Source: Sedimenticola selenatireducens | GTDB lineage: Bacteria; Pseudomonadota; Gammaproteobacteria; Chromatiales; Chromatiaceae | Assembly (NCBI RefSeq): GCF_007625115.1 | Contig: NZ_VMNH01000005.1 | Span: 248,001-312,000 of the forward strand | Reading direction: 5' to 3' | DNA length: 64,000 nt | Part shown: positions 9,753-18,915 of the stretch, piece by piece | Position numbering within the stretch: the first letter of the stretch is position 1 | Layout of the letters: each line of letters starts with the position of its first letter | The notes under the pieces: generated by a model | Database searches by the model: none | What the model saw: only the letters and a program-made list of their open reading frames with translations | What the model was told of the DNA's origin: nothing | Position numbers and translations under genes: made by a program

Positions 9753-12041
9753 ATGTCAGACGAGTTTCGTGAGGCGTCACTTGATTACCATCGTTTTCCG
9801 AAACCCGGAAAGATGGAGATTGTTGCCACAAAAAAGATGGTCAACCAGCGTGACCTGGCACTTGCCTACTCACCAGGAGTGGCGGCCGCCTGTGAAGAGA
9901 TTGTGCGCGACCCAAATGAAGCCGCCAATCTAACCTCCAGGGGTAATCTGGTTGCCGTCATCACCAACGGTACCGCCGTGCTCGGATTAGGTGCCATTGG
10001 CCCACTCGCCGCCAAACCTGTCATGGAAGGAAAAGCGGTGCTGTTCAAAAAGTTTGCCGGCGTGGACGTCTTCGATCTTGAACTGGATCTAAAAGATCCG
10101 GAAAAAATTATTGAGACCGTGGCCGCCCTTGAGCCCACCTTCGGTGGAATCAATCTTGAAGACATCAAGTCGCCCGAATGTTTCGAGATTGAGAGACGCC
10201 TGCGTGAACGGATGAAAATCCCTGTGTTCCATGACGATCAGCATGGCACAGCGATTGTTGTGGCCGCTGCAATCAGAAACGGTTTGCGGGTGGCAGGAAA
10301 AAACATTGAAGATGTCAAACTGGTCTGCACCGGCGCAGGCGCCGCGGCCCTTGCCTGCCTTAATCTACTGGTCAGCATGGGCCTTAAGAAAGAGAATATT
10401 CGCGTCGTAGATCGGGACGGCGTCGTCCACAAAGGCCGTAAAGCCGACATGGACCCCTACAAAGAAGTTTACGCGGTAGAGACAGATCAACGCACACTGG
10501 ATGATGTGATTGAGGGCGCGGATATCTTCATGGGACTTTCCGGACCTGGCGTGATCAAGAAGCATCAGATCGCCAAGATGGCCAAACCACCCTTTGTGCT
10601 GGCTCTCGCCAACCCGACTCCGGAAATCACACCCGAAGAGGTACTCGAAGTCGCACCCGACGCCATCATCGCAACTGGTCGCTCTGACTATCCCAACCAA
10701 GTCAACAACGTCCTCTGTTTCCCGTTCCTATTCAGGGGCGCACTTGATGTGGGCGCGACCACCATCAATGAGCAAATGAAAATTGCCTGCGTTGAGGCAC
10801 TTTCCGATCTGGCAAAGAAAGAGGCCTCGGACCAGGTGCAAGCCGCCTATGGTGGCCAAGCACTTCAATTTGGACGAGAGTACCTGATCCCCAAACCATT
10901 CGACCCAAGGCTGATGACCGACCTGCCGCCAAAAATTGCCCAGGCGGCGATGGACTCCGGCGTCGCCACTCGACCCATAAAAGACTTTCACGAATATCGT
11001 CGTACATTACGTGAGTTTGTATTCCGTTCCGGTCTGGTAATGAAGCCTGTGTTCGAACGCGCCATCGCGAATCCACAACGCGTGGTTTTTGCAGAAGGCG
11101 AGTCGAACCGCGTACTACAGGCTGTGCAAGTGCTTGTCGATGACGGCATCTGTAAACCTATTCTCATCGGTCATCCTGATGTCATCCAGGAAAAAGCAAA
11201 GGACCTGGGATTGCGTTTCAAACTTGGCACAGATGTAGAGGTTGTCAACATGAATGACAACCCGAACTATGAAAGGGACTGGCAATATTATCATGAAATA
11301 GAGGGGCGCAACGGTGTTTCACCTGCCTTTGCACGAAGGGTTGTAAGGACACGCTCAACGGTGCTGGCCTCACTGCTGACCATTCAGGGTGATGCAGATG
11401 CCATGATCTGTGGTGTAGAAGGGGCCTATATTCAACACCTCAAATATATCCGCAATGTCATTGGTGTACGACCCGATACAACGGATTGTTCAGCAGTCAC
11501 TATGCTGATTCTGTCCAAGGGTACATTTTTCCTGACGGATACTCATGTAACCACAGACCCAACAGCTCAGCAGATTGCTAAAAAGACGGCTATGGCATCC
11601 GATATTGTCAGGCGCTTCGGCATGTCGCCCAAAGCGGCGTTGCTTTCTAACTCTAATTTCGGCAGTCGGAATAATGAGTTCTCACGTAAAATGAAAGAGG
11701 CACGTCAAATCTTACATGAGCAGTATCCCGGTGTAGTGGTAGAAGGAGAGATGCACGCAGACTCCGCACTTTCTGATGAAGTCAGGGACAAGATTTTTCC
11801 CCATTCCCGCTTTAAAGGTGCCGCCAATCTCTTGGTTATGCCTAATCTGGACTCAGCCAACATCGCCTACAATATGGTCAAGGTACTGGCAGATGCTGTA
11901 CCTGTTGGACCGATGTTAACTGGATTAAAATTTCCCGCTCACGTGGTTTCCGATTCAATCACGGTTCGAGGTATCGTCAACATGAGCGCCGTTGCGGTAG
12001 TTGATGCCATCGACTGGAAAACCAATCAATCTTCCGGCTAA
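9753..12041 (+). CDS. maeB: NADP-dependent malic enzyme with C-terminal phosphotransacetylase-like domain
   Basis: Decarboxylates malate to pyruvate with NADP reduction. The 762-residue protein is a two-domain MaeB (E. coli 759). The malic enzyme part covers about 1-425 ([35 protein letters not shown] with metal-binding residues, and the [16 protein letters not shown] nucleotide fold). A phosphate acetyltransferase-like domain covers about 430-760 and in MaeB is regulatory, sensing acetyl-CoA. Enzymes feeding and draining malate (Mdh, GltA, aminotransferase) are neighbours. The gene stands alone with its own terminator. Confidence 0.95.
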   Translation: MSDEFREASLDYHRFPKPGKMEIVATKKMVNQRDLALAYSPGVAAACEEIVRDPNEAANLTSRGNLVAVITNGTAVLGLGAIGPLAAKPVMEGKAVLFKKFAGVDVFDLELDLKDPEKIIETVAALEPTFGGINLEDIKSPECFEIERRLRERMKIPVFHDDQHGTAIVVAAAIRNGLRVAGKNIEDVKLVCTGAGAAALACLNLLVSMGLKKENIRVVDRDGVVHKGRKADMDPYKEVYAVETDQRTLDDVIEGADIFMGLSGPGVIKKHQIAKMAKPPFVLALANPTPEITPEEVLEVAPDAIIATGRSDYPNQVNNVLCFPFLFRGALDVGATTINEQMKIACVEALSDLAKKEASDQVQAAYGGQALQFGREYLIPKPFDPRLMTDLPPKIAQAAMDSGVATRPIKDFHEYRRTLREFVFRSGLVMKPVFERAIANPQRVVFAEGESNRVLQAVQVLVDDGICKPILIGHPDVIQEKAKDLGLRFKLGTDVEVVNMNDNPNYERDWQYYHEIEGRNGVSPAFARRVVRTRSTVLASLLTIQGDADAMICGVEGAYIQHLKYIRNVIGVRPDTTDCSAVTMLILSKGTFFLTDTHVTTDPTAQQIAKKTAMASDIVRRFGMSPKAALLSNSNFGSRNNEFSRKMKEARQILHEQYPGVVVEGEMHADSALSDEVRDKIFPHSRFKGAANLLVMPNLDSANIAYNMVKVLADAVPVGPMLTGLKFPAHVVSDSITVRGIVNMSAVAVVDAIDWKTNQSSG

Positions 12042-12070
12042 CCGTTAAGAGTTGGCTGGCTTAGACATCC

Positions 12071-12106
12071 AGGCGCGATCGTCGCACTTACCGATCGCGC
12101 CTTTTT
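12071..12106 (+). terminator. Rho-independent terminator of maeB
   Basis: An 11-bp stem AGGCGCGATCG / CGATCGCGCCT followed by TTTTT, 30 nt after the maeB stop. Confidence 0.9.
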
Positions 12107-12295
12107 ATATTCCCAAGCGTTTCAAACAAGGACTAAGTGGCGAGTCAATCGCTACCAAACAAGTATCTCCTTAGGTTTTCTAAAGTTATTAATATACGAT
12201 TCCATTTGCACTCCCTTGGTCGATCGCATATATATAGGTTTCTGAGCTGTTCAGAACAAACCGATAATAACTCTACAAAACTAGAGGAGATCCAG

Positions 12296-13402
12296 ATGAA
12301 GCGTCGCGACTTTCTAAAAAAGGCGGCAGTTGGTGCTGCGGTAGCCGGGGCCTCAGCCACCCTAATTTCTTGCAGTCAAAAGCAAGAAGCACAAACCACT
12401 ACAACGGCACAAAAGAAAATTAAATGGCGTATGGCCACTAGCTGGCCGAAAGCATTTGACACCATCTATGGTGGTGCTGAAACGGTTGCTGCACGAGTAA
12501 AGGCCATGACCAATGGTCAGTTTGAAATCATCCCTTATGCCGGTGGTGAGATCGTTGGTGGCCTTGAAGTATTTGATGCCGTATCACAAGGAACAGTAGA
12601 GATGGGGCACACGGCCTCTTACTACTACATCGGCAAGAATCCCGCATTAGCATTCGATACCGCCGTTCCATTCGGACTCAACTATCGTCAACAGAATGCG
12701 TGGCTTTATAACGGTGGTGGACTGGAGCAGTTACGTAAGGTCTTTGCAGAACACAATATCGTCAACTTCCCTGCGGGTAATACCGGCGTTCAGATGGGTG
12801 GCTGGTTCCGTGAAGAGGTTAATACCGTAGCCGACCTGCAGGGCCTGAAGATGCGTATCCCCGGACTGGGCGGTAAGGTGATGAGTCGTCTGGGTGTCAC
12901 CGTACAGGTACTCCCCGGCGCTGAAATCTACCCCGCTCTTGAGCGTGGCGTGATTGATGCCACAGAATGGGTTGGCCCCTATGATGATGAGAAGGCCGGC
13001 TTCTACAAAGTAGCCAAGTACTTCTATCACCCAGGATGGTGGGAGCCCGCTCCAACCCTCAGTCTCTATGTCAACCAGAAGGCATGGGATAGCCTGCCAA
13101 AAGATTTCCAGGAGATCGTCAGTTCAGCCGCCGCAGAGGCCAATCTGAACATGATGGTTGACTATGACTCTAAAAACCCCAAAGCGCTTAGGAGCCTTCT
13201 GGACAAAGGTGTTCAGATGCGTGAATTCTCCCAGGAAATCCTGGAAGCAACTCGTAAAGAAGCCTATGCGCTCTATGATGAACTGTCCGCAGACAATCCT
13301 CAATTTAAAGAAATCTATGACGGATGGAAGGCGTTCAAAGCAGGTTCCGATACTTGGTTCAGTACCGCCGAGACATCCTACGCCCGCTTTAACTTCAAGT
13401 AA
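12296..13402 (+). CDS. takP: TRAP transporter substrate-binding protein, TakP family
   Basis: A 368-residue extracytoplasmic binding protein for a TRAP transporter. Its sequence follows the Rhodobacter TakP (2-oxoacid) family closely, for example HNIVNFPAGNTGVQMGGWFR, the ATEWVGPYDDEK loop and YHPGWWEPAPT. Related members bind pyruvate, other 2-oxoacids or lactate. The N-terminus MKRRDFLKK is a Tat signal, and LISC at about 23-26 fits a lipobox, so it may be a Tat-exported lipoprotein. The ATG at 12296 follows GAGGAGATCC and is preferred over an upstream extension from 12137. The matching permease genes are convergent at 13486-15419. Confidence 0.88.
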   Translation: MKRRDFLKKAAVGAAVAGASATLISCSQKQEAQTTTTAQKKIKWRMATSWPKAFDTIYGGAETVAARVKAMTNGQFEIIPYAGGEIVGGLEVFDAVSQGTVEMGHTASYYYIGKNPALAFDTAVPFGLNYRQQNAWLYNGGGLEQLRKVFAEHNIVNFPAGNTGVQMGGWFREEVNTVADLQGLKMRIPGLGGKVMSRLGVTVQVLPGAEIYPALERGVIDATEWVGPYDDEKAGFYKVAKYFYHPGWWEPAPTLSLYVNQKAWDSLPKDFQEIVSSAAAEANLNMMVDYDSKNPKALRSLLDKGVQMREFSQEILEATRKEAYALYDELSADNPQFKEIYDGWKAFKAGSDTWFSTAETSYARFNFK

Positions 13403-13423
13403 TTGCACTTGGTGTGAAGCCTA

Positions 13424-13460
13424 AAAAAAGCCCCATCTCTTTTTTGAGATGGGGCTTTTT
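13424..13460. terminator. Bidirectional terminator between takP and the TRAP permease genes
   Basis: A long stem AAAGCCCCATCTC / GAGATGGGGCTTT with an A-run on the left and a T-run on the right. It serves both convergent units. Confidence 0.9.
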
Positions 13461-13485
13461 CATTCCACATAACTAAGCACTGCAA

Positions 13486-14865
13486 CTAATAAGATTGACC
13501 CACACCCGCACTGAGTAGTCCCGTCACCAGTTGTGGGAAATAGAACAGTGATATCAATCCGATCAACTGAATGATAATAAAGGGGACCGCTCCCCGATAA
13601 ATATCGCCCGTCGTTACCGACTTGGGTGCCACGCCCCGCAGATAGAAAAGTGAGAAGCCAAATGGCGGGGTCAAAAAGGATGTTTGCAAGTTCATTCCGA
13701 TCATCACACCAAACCAGACAAGGGCCATTCGAGCAGGTTCGTCAAACTCGGCAAACATTGGCGACAGAATCCTGACCACCACGGGTGCTAACAAGGGCAC
13801 GATGATAAAGGCGATCTCGAAGAAATCAATAAAGAAGCCGAGAACAAACACCACCAGGTTAACCAGTATCAGAAAACCAATTGCACCGCCCGGCAGCGAC
13901 GTCAACAGATCCTCAACCCAAAGATCCCCATAAAGGCCGCGGAATACCAGAGAAAATGCCTGTGAGCCCACCAGGATAAACATCACCATACTGGTCAGCT
14001 TGGCAGTCTCGGTCATGCTGTCGAGTACAGAAGCCAAGGTCAGGCGCCGCTTGGCTACCGCTAATACCATCGCACCAACCGCACCAAAGGCCCCTGCTTC
14101 TGTGGGGGTTGCCCAACCCGCAAAGATACTCCCCAGTACAACCACAATCAGCGCCAAAGGCGGAATCATTACCACCAATATTTCACGGCTCAGTTTTTTG
14201 CCACCTAAATCGCGAGCCTCTTTCGGCATCGCCGGCGCCTTCTTTGGCTGGAGCAGAGCGATGATGCCGATATACACCATATAGAGTCCTGACAGCATCA
14301 GGCCAGGGATCAGCGAACCCACAAACAGATCGCCCACCGGCGCACCTAGCTGATCCGCCAATACAATCAGAACTATACTCGGCGGAATCACCTGGCCCAA
14401 GGTACCCGATGCCGAAATGATGCCGCAGGCAAGTGACTTCGAATATCTGTTCTCAAGCATAATCGGCAGGGCAATCAGCCCCATCGCGACTACCGTAGCA
14501 CCCACCACACCAGTTGCTGCGGCCAACAGGGTACCCACAATCACAACGGAGAAACCGAGCCCACCGCGCACCCGACCGAAGGCAATACCCATGGTCTTCA
14601 ACAGGTCTTCTGCCAATCCCGTTCGCTCCAGCAACATACCCATCAGAATAAAGAAGGGTACTGCGAGCAGGGTGTAGTTTTGCATCACGCCAAAAATACG
14701 CTGCGACATGGCCTGCAGCAGGGCAAAATCAAGCAACCCCATATTGATGCCAATCGCAGCAAAACCTAATGCGGTCCCACCCAAAGCAAAGGCAACAGGG
14801 TATCCCATAAAGATCAGCAACAATGCACCCCCAAACATGATGGGGCCTAATAGATCCGGGTTCAT
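13486..14865 (-). CDS. TRAP transporter large permease subunit (DctM/TakM-like)
   Basis: A 459-residue integral membrane protein with about 12 hydrophobic segments; it is the sodium-dependent transport subunit of the TRAP system. Typical DctM stretches include MGYPVAFALGG near the start, the repeat MGLIALPIMLENRYSK with GIISASGTLGQVIPPSIVLIV, and TPPFGFSLFYLRGV near the end. The start overlaps the stop of the small permease gene (ATGA), with GAGGAGGGA as its ribosome binding site. Together with the convergent takP it should form one transporter. Confidence 0.92.
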   Translation of the reverse strand: MNPDLLGPIMFGGALLLIFMGYPVAFALGGTALGFAAIGINMGLLDFALLQAMSQRIFGVMQNYTLLAVPFFILMGMLLERTGLAEDLLKTMGIAFGRVRGGLGFSVVIVGTLLAAATGVVGATVVAMGLIALPIMLENRYSKSLACGIISASGTLGQVIPPSIVLIVLADQLGAPVGDLFVGSLIPGLMLSGLYMVYIGIIALLQPKKAPAMPKEARDLGGKKLSREILVVMIPPLALIVVVLGSIFAGWATPTEAGAFGAVGAMVLAVAKRRLTLASVLDSMTETAKLTSMVMFILVGSQAFSLVFRGLYGDLWVEDLLTSLPGGAIGFLILVNLVVFVLGFFIDFFEIAFIIVPLLAPVVVRILSPMFAEFDEPARMALVWFGVMIGMNLQTSFLTPPFGFSLFYLRGVAPKSVTTGDIYRGAVPFIIIQLIGLISLFYFPQLVTGLLSAGVGQSY

Positions 14866-15419
14866 ATTCCCTCCTCCGCGTGATCAGGTCGAGGGAAGGG
14901 GATGAGCCCCCTGAGAAAGGCAATATGCTTAATCAATTCGCTGAAACCCTGCATAATCAGAAGCAAAAAGGCGATAGGTATCGCCGACTTAATAAGGTAC
15001 CGCGGCAATCCGCCTGGATCAGGGGACCCTTCCATGACACCCCAGGAATCGGCCGCATAGGTGTAACTGACCCAGATGATCAGTACCGACAGCGGAATAA
15101 GAAAGAAACAGGTCCCAAAGATTTCAATCCAAGCCTTGGCTCGCTCTGATACCCGGGAATAGAGAATGTCCACGCGCACATGGGCCTGATGTTTCAGCGC
15201 ATAACCCGCCCCCCACAAAAACACCAGGCTGAACATAAACCATTGGCCTTCGATGTAGGCATTGGAACTCAGATCAACCCCAATCGTCTGGCTTAATTTG
15301 CGCGTGACGGCGTTGTAAACACCCAACAACACCATAATCAGAACCAACCAGGAGATCAGCCGGCCAATCCGTTCATTCACGGTATCAATCAGTCCGGAAA
15401 AACGTAAAAGCTTCTGCAT
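14862..15419 (-). CDS. TRAP transporter small permease subunit (DctQ/TakQ-like)
   Basis: A 185-residue protein with four predicted membrane helices (about 20-40, 62-80, 98-120 and 145-165), the DctQ pattern. The segment YIEGQWFMFSLVFLWGAGYA then LKHQAHVRVDILYSRVS is the usual E/W...H-VRVD signature of these subunits. It is the first gene of the permease pair and overlaps the large subunit by 4 nt. Its upstream region (15420-15712) is shared with the divergent D-lactate dehydrogenase-like gene. Confidence 0.9.
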   Translation of the reverse strand: MQKLLRFSGLIDTVNERIGRLISWLVLIMVLLGVYNAVTRKLSQTIGVDLSSNAYIEGQWFMFSLVFLWGAGYALKHQAHVRVDILYSRVSERAKAWIEIFGTCFFLIPLSVLIIWVSYTYAADSWGVMEGSPDPGGLPRYLIKSAIPIAFLLLIMQGFSELIKHIAFLRGLIPFPRPDHAEEGI

Positions 15420-15712
15420 AGATTAAAACCCCTCAAGGGTAATTATTATGGGGTACAACCGTTAAACCCCTGAACAATACAAGATTCAACCAAGAGAAAC
15501 CACCTCCATCAGTAAAACGGAACGCTATGAAATACCCCTACAAACATGGGCTATAACCAAACAGCCTCCCATGGTTGCATATGATACTTTTTAATGGCTG
15601 GATATAATGCATGCCAACATCTTATTCTACGGCTATATTATGTCTGCATACTGAGTAATGTGTAGATTAAATAGCCACCAAAAAACTCTCAAACAGTCAG
15701 GTATACATCATC

Positions 15713-17101
15713 ATGCGCGCTCATTACGGCCCTGTAGAAAACGCAATCTCACAGCTGACCGGGCTGCTGGGTGACCGACTAGCAACCACAGCCGCAGTAC
15801 GGGAGCATCATGGACATGATGAGTCCGGCTTTAAGCCATTACCACCTGATGCTGTAGCATTTGCACAAAGCACCGAAGAGGTCAGCGAAATTATTAAGAT
15901 CTGCGCACAGCACAGCGTGCCCATCATTGCCTACGGCACCGGAACAGCAATTGAGGGCCATGTACAGGCGATCCATGGTGGCATCTGTATCGACATGGGA
16001 CAGATGGATCAGATCCTGCGAGTCAACCAAGAAGATCTAGATTGCACCGTGCAAGCCGGCGTTACCCGCCTGCAGCTGGAGAGCCATCTACGCGATACGG
16101 GCCTCTTCTTTCCAGTTGATCCTGGCGCTGATGCATCACTCGGCGGCATGGCCGCCACCAGTGCATCAGGCACCAATGCCGTACGCTACGGCACCATGAA
16201 AGAGAACGTCCTGTCACTCACAGTCGTGCTAGCAGACGGCCGCATTATCAAAACCGGCACGCGCGCGAAAAAATCTTCGGCCGGTTATGACCTGACCCAC
16301 CTGTTTATCGGTTCTGAGGGTACACTTGGCATTATTACCGAGATAACTCTGAGGCTGCATGGTTTGCAGGAGGCGATCTCTTCAGCCGTATGCAGCTTCC
16401 CCACAGTGGATGACGCCATCAATATGGTAATCCTGACCATTCAATCCGGCATCCCCATAGCCCGGATTGAGTTGCTTGATGCGTTGATGATGCATGCCAT
16501 CAACCGCTATTCAAAAACAGATTATCCAGAGCAGCCCCATCTGTTCCTCGAGTTTCACGGTAGTGAAGCGGGGGTAATAGAGCAGGCTGAAGCGGTTCAG
16601 CAGATCGCCAGTGATTTCAATGGCAGTGATTTTACCTGGGCGACGCTCAGTGAGGATCGCAACCGCCTCTGGAAGGCGCGTCACGATGCTTACCCCTCGG
16701 CACTGCAACTTCAGCCAGGGACTCAGGCGATCACTACCGATGTCTGCGTACCCATCTCCCGTCTGGCAGAATGTATCCGCGAAACCCGCAAAGATATCGA
16801 TGCCGCCAGCATGCCGATTGTGATGTTGGGACACGTCGGCGACGGCAATTTCCACTTGGCCATTCTTCCGCATCCAGACCACCCAGAGGAAATCGAAGAG
16901 GCCGAAGCACTTAATCACCGACTGGTACGCCGCGCCTTGGCAATGGATGGTACTTGCAGTGGAGAGCACGGCATTGGTCAAGGAAAGATAAGATTTCTCG
17001 AAGAGCAAAACCCCGAAGGCGTGGTACTGATGCGGCAGATCAAGCAGGCGATGGACCCCCACAACCTGCTCAATCCTGGCAAAGTACTTCGTATGGACTG
17101 A
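15713..17101 (+). CDS. FAD-binding oxidoreductase, D-lactate dehydrogenase/glycolate oxidase (GlcD/LDHD) family
   Basis: A 462-residue VAO-type flavoprotein. The FAD-binding domain contains IIAYGTGTAIEGH, DPGADASLGGMAATSASGTN and YDLTHLFIGSEGTLGIITE. The C-terminal cap has MLGHVGDGNFH (metal and substrate histidines) and GTCSGEHGIGQGK. This set matches mitochondrial-type D-lactate dehydrogenase, which oxidises D-lactate or other D-2-hydroxyacids to the 2-oxoacid. The gene is divergent from the TRAP permease genes for a lactate/2-oxoacid-type transporter, which supports that substrate class. No strong Shine-Dalgarno precedes the ATG, so the start is less certain. Confidence 0.85.
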   Translation: MRAHYGPVENAISQLTGLLGDRLATTAAVREHHGHDESGFKPLPPDAVAFAQSTEEVSEIIKICAQHSVPIIAYGTGTAIEGHVQAIHGGICIDMGQMDQILRVNQEDLDCTVQAGVTRLQLESHLRDTGLFFPVDPGADASLGGMAATSASGTNAVRYGTMKENVLSLTVVLADGRIIKTGTRAKKSSAGYDLTHLFIGSEGTLGIITEITLRLHGLQEAISSAVCSFPTVDDAINMVILTIQSGIPIARIELLDALMMHAINRYSKTDYPEQPHLFLEFHGSEAGVIEQAEAVQQIASDFNGSDFTWATLSEDRNRLWKARHDAYPSALQLQPGTQAITTDVCVPISRLAECIRETRKDIDAASMPIVMLGHVGDGNFHLAILPHPDHPEEIEEAEALNHRLVRRALAMDGTCSGEHGIGQGKIRFLEEQNPEGVVLMRQIKQAMDPHNLLNPGKVLRMD

Positions 17102-17114
17102 AGGCAAAACTAAC

Positions 17115-17756
17115 GTGGTTGAAAAACTCTTTTGGAGCGATCCTTACCAAACCCGTGCTGAAGCTCGGATCACCAGTGTCCAGGATAATTGTATAACCCT
17201 GGACAGAACCATCTTCTTTGCATTCTCTGGCGGGCAGGAGAGCGACCAGGGTACGATCAATCAAATACCGGTTCTCGCCGCAAACTGGCATCAACAAGAG
17301 ATCATCTACACCCTGGTAGCGGATCACGGACTCATACCGGGGCAAGTGGTCTCCGTTGAGATCAACTGGCCACGTCGCTATCGCCTGATGCGGCTGCACT
17401 TCGCCTGCGAAATCACCCTTGAGTTGATCTACAAGGCGAGACCCGGCATTGAGAAGATAGGGGCCCATATCGCAGAGGATAAAGCACGCATTGATTTTCT
17501 TTCACAGGACAATCTCAGTGCGCTATTGCCCGATCTCAAACAGCGTATTGATGCACTCGTTCAGCAGAATCTTCCCATACACAGTGACTACAGCGATCAG
17601 TCAAAGGGACGGCGCTATTGGCGCATTGATGGATTTGCCCAGGTTCCCTGTGGGGGCACGCATCTGCGCCACACCCAGGAGATCGGCACCGTCACATTAA
17701 AGCGCAAGAACCCGGGCAAAGGTAAGGAACGCATCGAAATCTATGTCGACGAATAG
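17115..17756 (+). CDS. AlaX-like alanyl-tRNA editing domain protein with an altered zinc site
   Basis: A 213-residue homologue of the editing domain of alanyl-tRNA synthetase (AlaX), which hydrolyses Ser- or Gly-tRNA(Ala). The early segment FFAFSGGQESDQGTI matches the usual FYPxxGGQxxDxG. The second metal pair is present as C179-G-G-T-H183. In the first pair, where HxxxH is expected, the sequence is H95-F-A-C-E99, so one histidine is glutamate. The start is GTG at 17115, 13 nt after the flavoprotein gene. It overlaps rluA by 14 nt, so the three genes are probably cotranscribed. Confidence 0.8.
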   Translation: MVEKLFWSDPYQTRAEARITSVQDNCITLDRTIFFAFSGGQESDQGTINQIPVLAANWHQQEIIYTLVADHGLIPGQVVSVEINWPRRYRLMRLHFACEITLELIYKARPGIEKIGAHIAEDKARIDFLSQDNLSALLPDLKQRIDALVQQNLPIHSDYSDQSKGRRYWRIDGFAQVPCGGTHLRHTQEIGTVTLKRKNPGKGKERIEIYVDE

Positions 17757-18432
17757 TTCATGCAAATTGCGACTGGGGGATTACACACCTCCCGTCGATT
17801 CGGGTCTGGATATCATCTACCAGGATGACGCCATTCTGATTGTAAACAAACCCAGTGGTCTTTTGTCGGTACCGGGCAGAGGGGAAGAGAAACGGGACTC
17901 GTTGGCCACCCGTGTTCAATCCCGAATAGCGGATGCGATGATCGTACATCGCCTGGACATGTGCACTTCCGGGATTATGGTGATGGCACGGGGTAGGGAG
18001 ATGCATCGAGTTCTGAATCGAATGTTCCAGGAACGGCGGATTGATAAACGCTACCGAGCCCTTGTAGACGGCAAGATCGACCCTCCAGAAGGGACGATAA
18101 ATTTGCCCCTGATTACCGATTGGCCCAACCGTCCCTTACAGAAAGTGGACCATGAAATGGGCAAGCCCTCCATCACTCACTTTCGGTTGCTTTCTTACAC
18201 CACTGAGAATAACAGCAGTTTGGTTGAGCTGATCCCTGAGACAGGTCGCTCCCACCAACTTCGGGTTCATATGCTCGCTATCGGGCATGCCATACTGGGT
18301 GATAACCTGTATGGCGATGCGACCAGCCAAAATAAGGCCGATCGGTTACAGTTACATGCCACTGAGCTGGCCTTTGAGCATCCCATGACACATGCGCGTA
18401 TGACCTTTCGATCTACGCCACCCTTTGGGTAA
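17743..18432 (+). CDS. rluA: RluA-type pseudouridine synthase (23S rRNA/tRNA)
   Basis: A 229-residue pseudouridine synthase close to E. coli RluA (219), which modifies 23S rRNA U746 and U32 of some tRNAs. Signature stretches are VNKPSGLLSVPGRG, the catalytic HRLDMCTSGIMVMA (Asp in HRLD), PLITDWPNRPLQKV and ETGRSHQLRVHMLA. There is no S4 domain, as expected for RluA. It starts inside the end of the AlaX-like gene. Confidence 0.9.
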   Translation: MSTNSSCKLRLGDYTPPVDSGLDIIYQDDAILIVNKPSGLLSVPGRGEEKRDSLATRVQSRIADAMIVHRLDMCTSGIMVMARGREMHRVLNRMFQERRIDKRYRALVDGKIDPPEGTINLPLITDWPNRPLQKVDHEMGKPSITHFRLLSYTTENNSSLVELIPETGRSHQLRVHMLAIGHAILGDNLYGDATSQNKADRLQLHATELAFEHPMTHARMTFRSTPPFG

Positions 18433-18537
18433 GGCATGCAGACAAAAAAACACGGGTTAAAATAATTCTGCCATACTATGAACGTGGTTATACGTTATTT
18501 GTGCCATCCTGGCGCCAGTTGAAAAAGGGATAGATCA

Positions 18538-18903
18538 ATGGCTTCGAACACCATCCTACTGCTTGAAGATGACCAGCCCCTGAGGGAGTACTACAGTCTA
18601 AGCCTGGAGGCACATGACTATGAGGTCGTACAGGCTGAGAACAGTGAGCGCATCGTAGAATTGATCGAGAAATATCAGCCCGCTCTGGTTGTGACGGACC
18701 TAGTCATGCCTGATCACGACGGCCTGGAGGGGATCTTTAAACTGATCGGCAAGTATTCAATACCTGTCATGGTGCTGTCCGCTTATCCGGAATTTATCCA
18801 GTTATCCAGGCCAGTGGTGACCGCCACCTATCTTAAACCCCTGTCAGCAGAAGATTTCGTTAACGCCATTAGGAAAATTCTGGCCCGACCTATACATCCC
18901 TGA
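18538..18903 (+). CDS. Single-domain response regulator receiver protein
   Basis: A 121-residue CheY-like receiver with no output domain. The acidic pocket is E10-D11-D12, the phosphoacceptor is D54 in VVTDLVMPDHDG, the conserved Ser is in VMVLSAYP (about 80), and the Lys is in YLKPLS (about 98). There is no kinase next to it, so its partner is elsewhere. It is convergent with uvrD and ends 12 nt from it. Confidence 0.9.
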   Translation: MASNTILLLEDDQPLREYYSLSLEAHDYEVVQAENSERIVELIEKYQPALVVTDLVMPDHDGLEGIFKLIGKYSIPVMVLSAYPEFIQLSRPVVTATYLKPLSAEDFVNAIRKILARPIHP

Positions 18904-18915
18904 GAGTGATGCTGA

